Assembly (NCBI RefSeq): GCF_037392515.1
Contig: NC_090291.1
Span: 28,072,001 to 28,136,000, forward strand
Reading direction: 5' to 3'
Source of the DNA: Haliotis asinina
Lineage: Eukaryota > Mollusca > Gastropoda > Lepetellida > Haliotidae
Length of the DNA stretch: 64,000 nt
Positions within the stretch are counted from its first letter, which is position 1; every line of letters begins with the position of its first letter. The notes beneath the pieces are model-generated. The model did no database searches. It was not told the origin of the DNA and saw only the letters and a list, made by a program, of their open reading frames with translations. Below, in pieces: positions 36,001 to 46,455 of this stretch. The translations under genes and the position numbers were made by a program.

Positions 36001-37778
36001 CCATGTCAGTGAAAGTCTTTGGACATAAGGTAAGGCTACCTCAGCGTTTCGTTAAGCTGGATCCCCTTGTTAACCTTCGGATACAAGGTTAGAAACACCT
36101 TTCCGTTAAGCAGGGTTACTATGCCAGCTGTTTATATCACAAGGAAAGACTAAGACACCTTTAAGTTGAGCAGAGTGAACATGTGAAACTATTAAGTAAC
36201 AGGGTAAGGCAATTGCAAGCCAAAACTGATGCCTTTTATATATTTATCACTGGATCAGTTAATCATTTAGACACAGCCATTAATCCATAAGTCCAGACTT
36301 TACATTGTAATGACTACTTGTTGCTACAGATATACAGATTTCTGTTCAGTTCACATGTTTAGTGGCTCCATGTGGATAGAGGGAGCTGTGGGGGAGTGTG
36401 TTTGCCCTGTCACAGAAAACCTGCATATTTGACGCACAAATTGAATATTGCTAAAGCAAGCATAAAAGCCAACTCACTGACTCCATGCTGCTAAATCAGG
36501 TTATACACAGCCCAAATTCAATACATTCGGAAGGACTAGTTATTTTACAGGTAATTGCATGAACTGCTACTCTGAAAAAAAGTTAATAACCTTTTGCTGT
36601 AACACATGATGTCTGTCTGCCCATTAAAATGACTTACCTATGATATGAAGCCATATTTTACTCTATACAGTAAAGCATATAGACCATCCATTGGAGGTGG
36701 GTATAGGTTACGTGGTACTGATTTCACTCTTGCAGGACACCCTGGCCGTGGCAGGCTTCAATGGCATCAGTGTGGTGGACTTAAAGGAGGGACATGTGTT
36801 GGCAGAACACACCATCCCGGCGCCCCCTACAGCACCTCTCTTTGTCGGGGACTTCAACAACGATGGCCTAAATGATGTGGTCCTCACTTGTAAGATGGGG
36901 TAGGTAGAAACAGAATAATAAGTGGAATATGTTGGATGGGGCACTTTTGGATCACTGTGCCTTTTTTACACATAAGCTATGATGTTATTTTATGAATCAC
37001 TGTCTATCAACAGTAGTCCATTTTAGGGAAAACATACTCAGACTATCACCATGTTTGAACTAAATGTGCTTCTCACTATATATTAGGTCATCTCTTGTTT
37101 TCCCAGAATAATTACATTTGAGGTTTTTGTTTTGGAGGGACAGGTTTTACTTTTCGTTAGTAAGACCTCTTCCAAGGGTTTATTTTTCCTATTTTTATAT
37201 GAACATCAACATTCAAATGATATGTGAGTGTTTGAAATCAATTGAAAAATATCATTCAGCATTAAAGTCACAATACATAGGTTTTTCCGAAGCGGGATTG
37301 GAACTGCAATTCTCTCATCCGAAGGCAGACACTCTACCACACAGCTACCAGGTTGATAAAGGTGATAAATTCTCTACGTATAGTTACCGTCACGTGCGCT
37401 TCAGTTATTGTTATGTAGCTTCATTAAATGATCATCTACATTTTAATTACCCATCATTGACGGTATATATGTTAGAGAAAACACTTCTCCTTGGTTTTGG
37501 TAGACAATGTAAAACCATTGGAGGCGGGAAATCCCTCCCCCTCCGGTTTTACATTGTCTACCAAAACCTTGGAGGCATGTTTTCTCCTATACATAACATT
37601 CAGGGACACCGAGCTTCAACTGTTATCTTGTTACAGGTACATTGGGTTTGTGCTGCAGTCCAAGACAAACCACGAGTTCACTGCCATGTATGCCACAGCT
37701 GTCTTCCTCTCTATTTTCGTCATCACTATGTGCATGTCACCTGACGTGTGGTCCAAGTCAGAGGAGGATGAGGAGTAA
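30054..37778 (+). CDS. FG-GAP/VCBS-repeat membrane protein, DEX1-like, complete (10 exons, 676 aa)
   Basis: Exons: 30054-30494, 30933-31159, 31481-31643, 33031-33135, 33461-33713, 34311-34569, 35172-35307, 35889-36029, 36736-36899 and 37637-37778 (TAA). All borders are GT/AG and phase is kept. A basic N-terminus precedes a hydrophobic segment (about residues 14-31, CFVGLCAVIVYLF), a signal anchor or uncleaved signal. Calcium-loop FG-GAP motifs follow: DLESDGVNE in exon 1 and DFNNDGLND in exon 9 (36736-36899). Exon 5 (33461-33713) has an acidic linker (DDEDEDQE). A second membrane span (about 646-663) precedes a short acidic tail. A lumenal or extracellular beta-propeller is likely. VRSQMIVIATEDW and GHFSTFAVSG-type blocks resemble plant DEX1 and its relatives, recalled from memory. 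Partner and ligand are unknown. Introns hold minisatellites and a SINE-A. Confidence 0.85.
31315..31388. repeat. Two-copy tandem repeat, ~37-bp unit
   Basis: CCACATAGTTTTAGGATTGC occurs twice in a row in the intron after exon 2 of the FG-GAP gene. Confidence 0.7.
31985..32085 (+). mobile_element. SINE-B fragment
   Basis: Body and tail of SINE-B (GCAATGTGTGAAACCCATCC, then ATTGCTGGAACATTGATAAA). The tRNA-like head is missing. Intronic. Confidence 0.65.
32620..33025 (+). repeat. 32-bp tandem repeat reaching the exon 4 splice acceptor
   Basis: About 12 units of 32 bp, built on TGTACAATGTTGTATTCTGT and a following ACATTATGTAG. The right-hand copies are the most uniform; the last is truncated and runs directly into the acceptor TTGTGTACAG at 33021-33030, so the splice site lies at the edge of the array. 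Many units carry AG at their junctions. Confidence 0.85.
33815..34091 (+). repeat. Minisatellite (~35 bp) merging into (ATGT)n microsatellite
   Basis: 33815-33983 has 4-5 degenerate units containing CCATGTACACACAAAACAGT. It passes directly into an uninterrupted run of about 27 ATGT units ending near 34091, in the intron after exon 5 of the FG-GAP gene. The open frames here are repeat artefacts. Confidence 0.85.
35549..35776 (+). mobile_element. SINE-A copy with 7-bp flanking repeat
   Basis: Runs from the ACCGTGAAGATCTGGGTTAG head to the GCGTAAAACTGAACTCACTC tail, flanked by GGTACAC at 35542-35548 and 35777-35783. It lies in the intron after exon 7 of the FG-GAP gene. Confidence 0.8.
37069..37600 (-). 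repeat. ~535-bp composite repeat, copy 1 (inverted mate at 39998)
   Basis: In the last intron of the FG-GAP gene. The minus strand reads a foldback hairpin (37466-37590), a spacer and a tRNA-like block with A and B boxes (37290-37352; B box GTTCCAATCC). It is the inverted counterpart of 39998-40532. Confidence 0.8.
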
Positions 37779-38559
37779 ATCTTACACCTCTTGCTGGTGT
37801 AGGCATACAACCAGCTGTTGCAGGAGTGTAGGATCAAGAAGATCAGTGTCCTGTATGACTTCTACAAGAATTGTGTACATGACATGAGGAACATGAGGAG
37901 CCTCGACACACAGATGTTGGAAACCTCACCATGGAAGTATTCCAGCAGACTTTCACATCCAAATTGCCCCATGCATAATTTTGTGGTGGCGTCTCATCCA
38001 TTTTTCCATTTTTCCATCCATCCATCCATCCATTCATTCATTTGTTCACCATGCGTGAAATTGATTAGATTTAAAGAGAATTCAGTCTGTTCAATATCTG
38101 GAAATACAAACAGGAATCAATTCATATGGGTTTTCTCTTCTGAAAACGTATGGATTTGAAAATGAGAATGGCACTGAGAAACTATTTTTCACTGTATGCT
38201 TCAATTTGACACTGCTATGTGTGTTTAACACTACTATGCTTTGCTTTACTAGATGCTTTGTATCTAAGCATTAATAACCAATCACATCAATGCTGCTGTA
38301 TGGGTTTGAATGTGAAAACCTTCTTGTGTCATGTTTGAAAACATAATGTTTTCTTTGCGAGTCAGTACAAATAGAAATGAATCCATCCCCATTGTGCCTC
38401 CTGTCTGGACAGGCATGGTACTCTAATTTAAGGTACTCTCTGCATTGTTACAGTTTCATTGTGCTTCCCTCATGTGCAATACATGTTTCATAAGATGCCA
38501 TTGACACAGAACTGTTTGTTAAGAGATGAATGTATGATATATGAGAGTGGTATTTATTA

Positions 38560-38565
38560 AATAAA
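38560..38565 (+). terminator. Polyadenylation signal of the FG-GAP gene (AATAAA)
   Basis: First strong AATAAA after the stop codon at 37776-37778, giving a 3' UTR of about 0.8 kb. The sequence between has no other gene; a small (ATCC)n run is at about 38011-38035. Confidence 0.55.
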
Positions 38566-38729
38566 TGCTATATTTGTAAAGTGGTAGTTGTTTGGTAATG
38601 ATGGCTTATGCAACAGACCAACATCTCAAACACTTATTTAGACTTACTGGTGACTTTGTTGATTGCCTGATTAATACTAAATAGCTGGGTCCACACCAGA
38701 CATTCCAGTGATGACATGAGTGATTCGGA

Positions 38730-39925
38730 AATGGGGGTATGGGTGCAGCGGTCAGGAAACTGAGGGGAATAGGTGCAGTGGTTTGGAAACTGGGGAAAGG
38801 ATGCAGTGGTCAGGAAACTGGGGTATGGGTGCAGCGGTCAGGAAACAGGGGGGAATAGGTGCAGTGGTTGGGAAACTGGGGAAAGGATGCAGTGGTCAGG
38901 AAACTGGGGAATGGATGCAGTGGTTGGGAAACTGGGGAATGGATGCAGTGGTTGGGAAACTGGGGAATGGATGCAGTGGTTGGGGAATGGATGGAATGGT
39001 CAGGAAAATGGGCAATAAGTGCAGTGGTTGAGAAACTGGACAATAGGTGCAGTGGTCTGGAAACTGGGGAATGGATGCAGTGGTTGGGAAACTGGGGAAT
39101 GGGTGCAGTGGTAAGGAAACTCGCAAATGGATACATTGATTGGGGAATGGATGCAGTGGTCTGGAAACGGGGGAATGGATGCAGTGGTCGGGAAACTGGG
39201 GAATGGGTGCAGTGGTTGGGAAACTGGGGAATCGATGCAGTGGTCAGGAAACTGGGGAATCGATGCAGTGGTCAGGAAACAGGGGAATGGATGCAGAGGT
39301 CAGGAAACTGGGGAATGGATGCAGTGGTCAGGAAACGGGGGAATGGGTGCAGTGGTTGGGAAGCTGGGGAATGGATGGAATGGTCAGGAAACTGGGCAAT
39401 AAGTGCAGTGGTCGGGAAACTGGGGAATGGGTGCAGTGGTTGGGAAACTGGGGAATAAGTACAGTGGTCGGGAAACTGGGGAATAAGTACAGTGGTTGGG
39501 AAACTGGGTAATGGGTACATTGATCAGGAAGCACGGCGAATGGGCGCACTGGTCGGGAAACGCGGGGAATGGGTGCAGTGGTCAGGAAACTGGGGGAATG
39601 GATGCAGTGTTTGAGAAGTGGGGGAATGGGCACAGTGGTCAGGAACCTACATTGGGAAACGAGAATGGGTGCAGTGGTCGGGAAACTGGGAAATGGATGG
39701 AGTGGTTTGGAAACGGGGCAATAAGTGCAGTGTTTGGGAAACTGGGGAATGGGTGCAGTGATTAGGAACTTGGGGAATAAGTACAGTGGTTGGGAAATGG
39801 GAATGGATGCAGTGGTTGGGGAATGGGTGCAGTGATTGGGGAATGGATGCAGTGGTCGGGAAACGCTGGATTAGGTGCAGTGATCGGGTGACAGAAAGTA
39901 GTACAGTGATTGGGAAACGGAAATG
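38730..39925 (+). repeat. 28-bp minisatellite, about 40 copies
   Basis: Units read GGGGAATGGATGCAGTGGTT plus GGGAAACT with scattered changes (GTCAGG or GTTGGG variants). Some units have lost a segment. As 28 is not a multiple of three, repetitive open frames appear in several phases and on both strands; none is taken as a gene. Confidence 0.93.
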
Positions 39926-39997
39926 AGTGCATTGATTGGGAGACAGAAAGTATTAATTTGGATGGGAAACAGGGAAATGAGTCTACACCAGGTGTTT

Positions 39998-40532
39998 AAG
40001 TATAGGAGAAAACACGCCTCCGAGGTTTTGGTAAACAATGTAAAACCGGATTTCCCGACCCCGATGATTTTACATTGTCTACCAAAACTGAGGAGAGGTG
40101 TTTTCACTAACAATGAGAAAATGATGGGTAATTACAATGGAGATGATCACTTAATGAAGGTACACAACAATAACAGAACCACGCGTAAAATGAATTTAAT
40201 GACAGTAACTATAAGTAGATAATTGAAAACCGCTACTGTAGTCGGCCCGGTGGCCGTGCGGTAGAGCGTCTGCCTACGGATGAAAAAATTGCGGTTCCAA
40301 TCCAGATTCGGAGAACCATTGTATGGTGAGTTTAATCTAACTCGATGTTTTTCACTTGATTTCAAACACGCATTTATCATTTGAATGTTGATGTTCATGT
40401 AAAGTTAGGAAAAGTAAAACCCGGGAAGCGGCCTTACTGACGAAAAGTAACCCCCCCCCCCCCCCCCCAAACAAAAACCTCAAATTCGGCTGTTCTTGGA
40501 AAACAAGAGACGACCAAACATATAGTGAGAAG
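39998..40532 (+). repeat. ~535-bp composite repeat, copy 2
   Basis: Starts with a foldback hairpin (40013-40112; arms share AACAATGTAAAACC/TTTTACATTGTCTACC). A tRNA-derived block follows at 40240-40320 (CCGTGCGGTAGAGCGTCTG as A box, GCGGTTCCAATCC as B box), and the end holds a C18-20 run at 40451-40468. It matches copy 1 end to end in inverted orientation. Confidence 0.8.
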
Positions 40533-40883
40533 AACAATCTAGGTTTATATTGGTCGTATATTGTAACTGAAACCAGATGTATACAGCTGCTTTACACCAT
40601 ATGTTCGCTCGTGTCTGGTTGCACAAACGCCCCATCTTCGAATACGTAGATTTTTTATATTGACAGTAGCTTCGTTTAACTTGTAAAGGTGCCCCAGTGA
40701 GGTAGGGGATTCACATACAGATCCTTGAATCAAGGGAAATGTATGCCGTTTGTATTACAGAAAAGCCTGGGTTACGAGAAATTACTTAAGTTCACGGAAC
40801 GGTCGAAAGACTAGTGCTTAGCGTTCACATTGTATGATCAAAGTGAGAAAAAATAAAAGCCACCTCGTTTATATACATTTCCG

Positions 40884-40894
40884 ACACACACACA

Positions 40895-40981
<87 letters not shown>
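40884..40981 (+). repeat. Compound microsatellite (AC)n(CT)n(CA)n(TA)n
   Basis: Four dinucleotide runs in succession, from ACACACAC through CTCTCT and CACACA to TATATA. Confidence 0.95.
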
Positions 40982-40983
<2 letters not shown>

Positions 40984-41339
40984 TCTCATTTTCACTTTAT
41001 ATGGGCACAATGTCTTTCATGTAACTGCAAACAAATATTGTCACGGGAGCAATTATGGTCCCCTTTCAGTAAAAGTCAATACAACAGTACATCGGTGTAG
41101 TGTAGAGGATAAATCCCCGTCTGTCACCTGGCCCTTACAGCATACGGGATAGTCACTAGAGCTGTGAATAAGGGAGAAACGCCTCTCACACCTTATAGCA
41201 AGCATGACTGGTATTAACTGGAAGCTAAATCACGATACAGAGAAACACCCTATCAATGTTTGTCGTAGACTATCGCTTATTCTCAAAATATATAGATTTT
41301 TGAAAGAAACCAGCAGTTCAGTTTAAATTGAGTTCCCGC

Positions 41340-41485
41340 GAGATGGGAGGTGAGAACCTGAACCAAGGAAAATCTAGACTTGCTTCATTTAGAGTTTTCA
41401 CCTTAAGGAAGGGCTGAGTGAAAGGAGAAATCTTGTTGCTTGATTCGCGAAATGCAGAATTGTCTCTAGAACTATGAGCAGACAG
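41340..41485. repeat. Dispersed repeat family, copy 2
   Basis: Carries TCTAGACTTGCTTCATTTA at 41373-41391 as in the copy at 25955, with a similar GAACCTGAACC block upstream. Confidence 0.5.
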
Positions 41486-44400
41486 GTTTATGCATGTGTA
41501 AACAGTATCGTAGCTTGTATTTATTGGCATAAATATTCATAATCATGGCCATTTATTGTGTTAAATAATCGATGCCATTTTGCTATTCGTAGTGGATTTG
41601 TTTGCTTGCGTTTCGAAGGGTTTCACATCCTGGATATAAGTTTACACACGTTATAATCGCGACTGTTTCAGTGTTTGTAATATAGTCTTCAGGGAAAATG
41701 ACCATATCGACAAGCAGCTTAACTTGCAAGACAGCCTTACCTGAATATAGTGCAGCGCTCTTCATCACCTCCACGTTGTAAGGCCTTAGCGGGTTTTCTA
41801 ATATATCAATGTGAAAAAAGAATCGGTATGACTGTCGTTCAAGTTATACATAGACATTGAACGAAATAGTTTCTAAATTTTGCTTACCAGTCGGACCAGC
41901 TATGCCTTAGTGTTATCTGCCCACAAAATAATGCAGTAGCCCCAAATTTGAATGTGGTCTCGGATTTCACAATTAGGTGCTGATATGGTGAACATTTGTA
42001 TCAAGCCATAATCTTGTTTGATTTAAAAGTTTATAATTTCACAAATTGAAGAGGGTGATATATTTGCCGAAAGATTCACATGAAAATTCACCAGCCAGTC
42101 AGGCCAGTGACTGTGGACATTTACTGGCTCAACTGTATGTTTACTAGCCACGTGGTAACGGGCCAGTAGCTATTTCGCACACTCTACATGGGCCTATACC
42201 CGCGAGCGTGTCAACTGAACCGCCACAACGATCGAATCCGCGTTGTTTTACAGGTAAGTCGAACAAGGGAATCTTAAAACACTTCACTGAATAACCTCTT
42301 TAATTTTGAAACACGTTTTGAGGAATTAAGACTTGTTAAAAACGATTTTTAGAATTCAAGACACGGCGATTCCGTTGAACTTTACAATTAGCAAATCAAT
42401 ACCATTTTAAACTAATTAATGCACATCACTGAAAGAGGGATCAAACGTGACTTGGTGGGGAGACGGCGAGTGTCCGATTTGGTACAATTACACGTGATAA
42501 GAAAAATGTTTAAGTATTAGGTTTAAATGATCTGCAACTCGATCCCAAACTATGTCCATCCTTGTTTGTTTTTTGGCCTCTGGTGTAACATCTAAGGACC
42601 AACACCGTTTGTATTACGTTCGTCGCAATAGGATTTCCTACCTAAGAAATGGCTTCCCTCTGGGACTTAGGACAAAAAAAATAAACAACTGTTCAGTGGC
42701 TTTTAAGAATGGGGTTATTTCGCTGTGGGCAATGGACATTTGAGAACAGCTTGCTGTCCAGCGTGCTGGGGCAGTCTGGCGAGGTCCGCTCTTGTCTGTA
42801 GATGTTCACCAGGGTGAGGACGGCTTTTACATGCTGAAGTTGCCTGACGCCTTGGGGTTGCTGAGCTGATTCCGAACACACGTTCTAATGGCGTTAATCA
42901 GCAGTGTGTGAGTGTGATTTTTCCTTTTTGATTTTAATGAATTTGTCATGGTTTTTCTCGGAAGGAGCATTATGTTTTTGTGCCTTGCAATCAAAAGAAA
43001 TTGTTCAGGGAAAGGAAGAATTCCATTTAGTGTTGATATGCGTTATGCAAGACAGTAAATAAATCAGGTTGTGATTCTTTCAAATTCATCTTTATCCAGG
43101 AGGGGTATGAAAAAATCGCGAATAAAAAGTTTAGATTCAAATTTTGTTTACTACGATAACAGTACACAGATATTTTTTTCAAATGTTTCCTGTATGGAAC
43201 AGCTGCATGATATAATATTTGTACTTGTCGCAAAGACGTATTCACTGTTACACAACCAGCAAGGTTATACTTGAAGCAATCACACTTAAGACGGAAATAC
43301 TTGATGCTGAGGTGAATGTAGATGAACAGTTATACTGGGCTGTTCTCGCCAACCTTTAAACTATTGTAAATTGTTTTGCCCCTTTGCCAATATGAATAGC
43401 ATTGTTCAGGTGCCAATACATTCCATTCCCTTCCAGAAAGTAAGTTTCTCTCACCGTTTAAGCAACATTTATAGCATACATTTCAAACTGTTTCTCTTAT
43501 CTCTTTGTACTGTGCATCTCTACCTTGTTCTTGTCATGCCCGGATGAGCACCTCATGTAGGCCGGTCTTATTATTGTGCTGATTATCGTATTTGTAGTTT
43601 TGAAATATACTATCCAGTATATGTTTCCACTCACTTAAAGCACTCACTATGTGTCATATGCGCATGTATGGTTACATCGAAGATGAAATTCTCTGTTAAT
43701 TTTGGGGAACCAATTGCAAACCTTTTGCAGATGAAGTGCACGTGGATCATGCATCAAATTGCTAAAAAGCATACATTGTGCTTGTGAACAGCTGCGTTTT
43801 CGTGTTAAGTTTTGTTAAGAGTTTTCACTTAGTTTCACCATTAATTTGAACTCATGACAATAATCTTTTCAACGTTACGAGTATGTTTTAAATTCACTAG
43901 CTCATGTGCAAACAGTACTTTGAAACAGTATGGAATACTTTGCAAGCTATAGTTTAGAACAGTTGCCTGAAGTAAGTGGCTATATTTACACAAGTGAGAC
44001 TAACGGCTTGATGGGTGGGATGTGTACTTGACGCACAGTTAACCATACCGATACATTTTGAACTTGTCAAAGAATACTGCCTGGTTCCTTATTCCGTGAT
44101 TAATGACCATTTTGCTATACGAATATTATATAAGACCAGTTAGCACATGGTGTTTGAGACGTTTCCTGTCATCATTCTTGATAATGGACTTTGTAGGGCT
44201 GAATTGTTGGTCAGCAGAAGACGTAGATTTTGCTGGACTCTGCCATGGCTTGACCTGCAATATGACGTTTTTCTGTATGTCTCGTTCCAGTATACAAACC
44301 GTGTTACTGATCAATCAATAGCTGCCATGTGCTGCCTAAAATAAAGTTAAATGTCTAGTACCATTGTCATGGATGAAAAGCAAAAATACAAATTTGACTG

Positions 44401-44646
44401 ATTTTGGTTTGATTCTTTATCAGTATGGAGATTTACCGAATTCTATGAACATTTATCAGTCTTTTTTGTGTGAACTGCAACAATTTTCTGTTAAACAGAA
44501 TTATATAATTGCATAGTGCATATTTGAATAACCACCACAACAACAATAATCTATTTTAAGTTGATAATGATAACAAAAGAAATACTAGTAGTAATGTTCA
44601 TAATCATGATAATAAATGCATTTATGGTTTATCAAAGTTGTACGGA

Positions 44647-44712
44647 CAGAACGCTGAAGGGTACCGGGGAACGCTAAAGGGTACCGGGGAACGCTGAAGG
44701 GTACCGGGGAAC
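44647..44712 (+). repeat. 22-bp tandem triplication
   Basis: GAACGCTGAAGGGTACCGGG repeated three times with one substitution (CTAAAG in the second unit). GC-rich against an AT-rich background. Confidence 0.9.
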
Positions 44713-45654
44713 CCCCACTACAATTCACTCAATATGTCCTGTGGCTTCCGCTCCGAACACTTGAAGCAGGTTTTCAATCCTTCAAACGCCAAGGAAGTGT
44801 AAGACAAAATATCTATACCCGGTGTCAGTTTGGAATGTGCGTATCTTGATCTACTTACATTGTAAAGAGACACTTACGCTGAAAAATATCCGCTCTTGGC
44901 ACTACTGATCAACTCGGTCCGACAAAAAAACAAGCGAATCCGTCTGGATTACAACCAGTCCCTGCAATGATAAGGAGAGCATAGGCCTATGAGTGTAGAC
45001 AGATATGAATAATTTTATTGTAGAATCAATTATAAATAGAGGTTTTGTTTGGAAATAGTCTCAAACTAAAGAAAGTGTGTACACGTTTTCTCTAGGTGGT
45101 TACGCCAGGCTGCCAAGGATTGCGCGGACGAGGATGCGGTGTCGGTATAAAATGTGGTTTATCAGGGTATAATGCCTTCAAGCTAATTAGATCTTCCACT
45201 GGCACCTGTATAAAAAGCTCTGTTTTATCTGTGTATGTGTATAGGCTCCGGGTTATTTGTGAGGTGTTTATTCTTTGAAAAAAACCCTGGCAAGCTAATT
45301 AATCCCTCGACAAATAAAATCGTTATAAAAGTTAGTTTATTCATTCTCGTAAATTTGGGATTTCCTCTCAAAACATATTTCACTTTTTACAGTTGTGGTT
45401 AAACATAGCTGCAGTTTTCAGTCTGTTGTTGAACTTATGTGTTCATCATTCACACAGGGACGAACACTACTGATGGTTGTGAGATCTGTGAGAACATATC
45501 AGTCTAAGGGACGTGTCTGACGTGGTCTGATGCTTGTTGCGGTCTAACGCCGCCGTTAACATCAGTTCCGTTATGTCAGGGCGTGTCAGCCTACTTAATG
45601 AGGAAGACTTACAACTAAGGCTGAGTTTCGACTTCGTTGAAACCAAATTTGTAC

Positions 45655-45957
45655 CCGCACCTAGCACTATTCCAGCTGTGGTCTGTAATAATGAGTTTGG
45701 ACAACACAGTCCAGTGACTGACATCATGAACATCCATCTACACATATGAGTGAATATAGTGAGTTTTACGCCGCACTCGAATGTGGGCCACACAATCCGG
45801 TGATCAAACGTATGAGCATCGACATACGCAGTTGGGATACGATGGCATGTGTTAACCAAGTCAGTAAGCCACCACCTGATCTCATTAGTCGCCTCTTACG
45901 ACAAGCATGGGTTACTGAAGACCTATTCAGACCCGTGTGTTCACGGGTCGCATATTG
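45655..45957 (-). mobile_element. Two adjoining SINE-A copies (one partial)
   Basis: 45655-45745 carries only the central block (ATTCCAGCTGTGGTCTGTAA). At 45746 a second copy begins (GTGAGTTTTACGCCGCACTC) and runs to the ACCCGTGTGTTCACGGGTC head. A nested or tandem insertion is likely. Confidence 0.7.
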
Positions 45958-46264
45958 TCTTGGCAGTTGAATGATCATATTCGTTGCGATTCTGAAACAT
46001 ATGGTCGAATAAGATTAACTGTTACGTAATTTAATGTACGTCAAAGCAGTTAGCATTACATGAGTTACCTTTATGCGGAGTGAGCCAGACAGGTGGTGTA
46101 TCATACAGAACCTGAAACAGGTATACTCAGCAGTCCATGCAAGTCTAGAATTCTGGCAAGTCTAAATGACCACAATTGTTAGAATGAAAAACATCTCTGG
46201 GTCTCTTTTTAATATATCTTATTAACATAATTAATGAACCATTTTTTTCACCGCAACGTATGTT

Positions 46265-46455
46265 CATTTCAAAGACTAGATGTTAGGATACCAGGACGCT
46301 ACATTTCAGAGACTAGATGTTAATATACCAGGACGCTACACTTCAGAGACTAGATGTTAGTATACCAGGGTGTTACATTTCAGAGACTAGATGTTAGTAT
46401 ACCAGGACGCTACATTTCAGAGACTAGATGTTAATATACCAAGACGCTACATTTA
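46265..46455 (+). repeat. 37-bp tandem repeat, five copies
   Basis: Units contain CATTTCAGAGACTAGATGTT followed by a TATACCAGGACGCTA block, with few substitutions. Confidence 0.9.

Noticed and set aside
38859..39458. 199-codon plus-strand open frame
   Set aside because: It is the 28-bp minisatellite read through; similar frames exist in other phases and on the other strand, and the peptide is only a repeat of the unit.
40240..40320. Possible tRNA gene (A and B boxes)
   Set aside because: No cloverleaf or acceptor stem can be drawn and an inverted copy exists at 37290-37352, so it is a SINE head.
42170..42260. Possible GC-rich exon before an AG/GTAAGT-like site near 42250
   Set aside because: No sustained open frame with protein-like composition and no partner exon could be found.
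46265..46455. Possible CRISPR-like array
   Set aside because: The 37-bp units are directly adjacent with no unique spacers, and the genome is animal; it is a plain tandem repeat.
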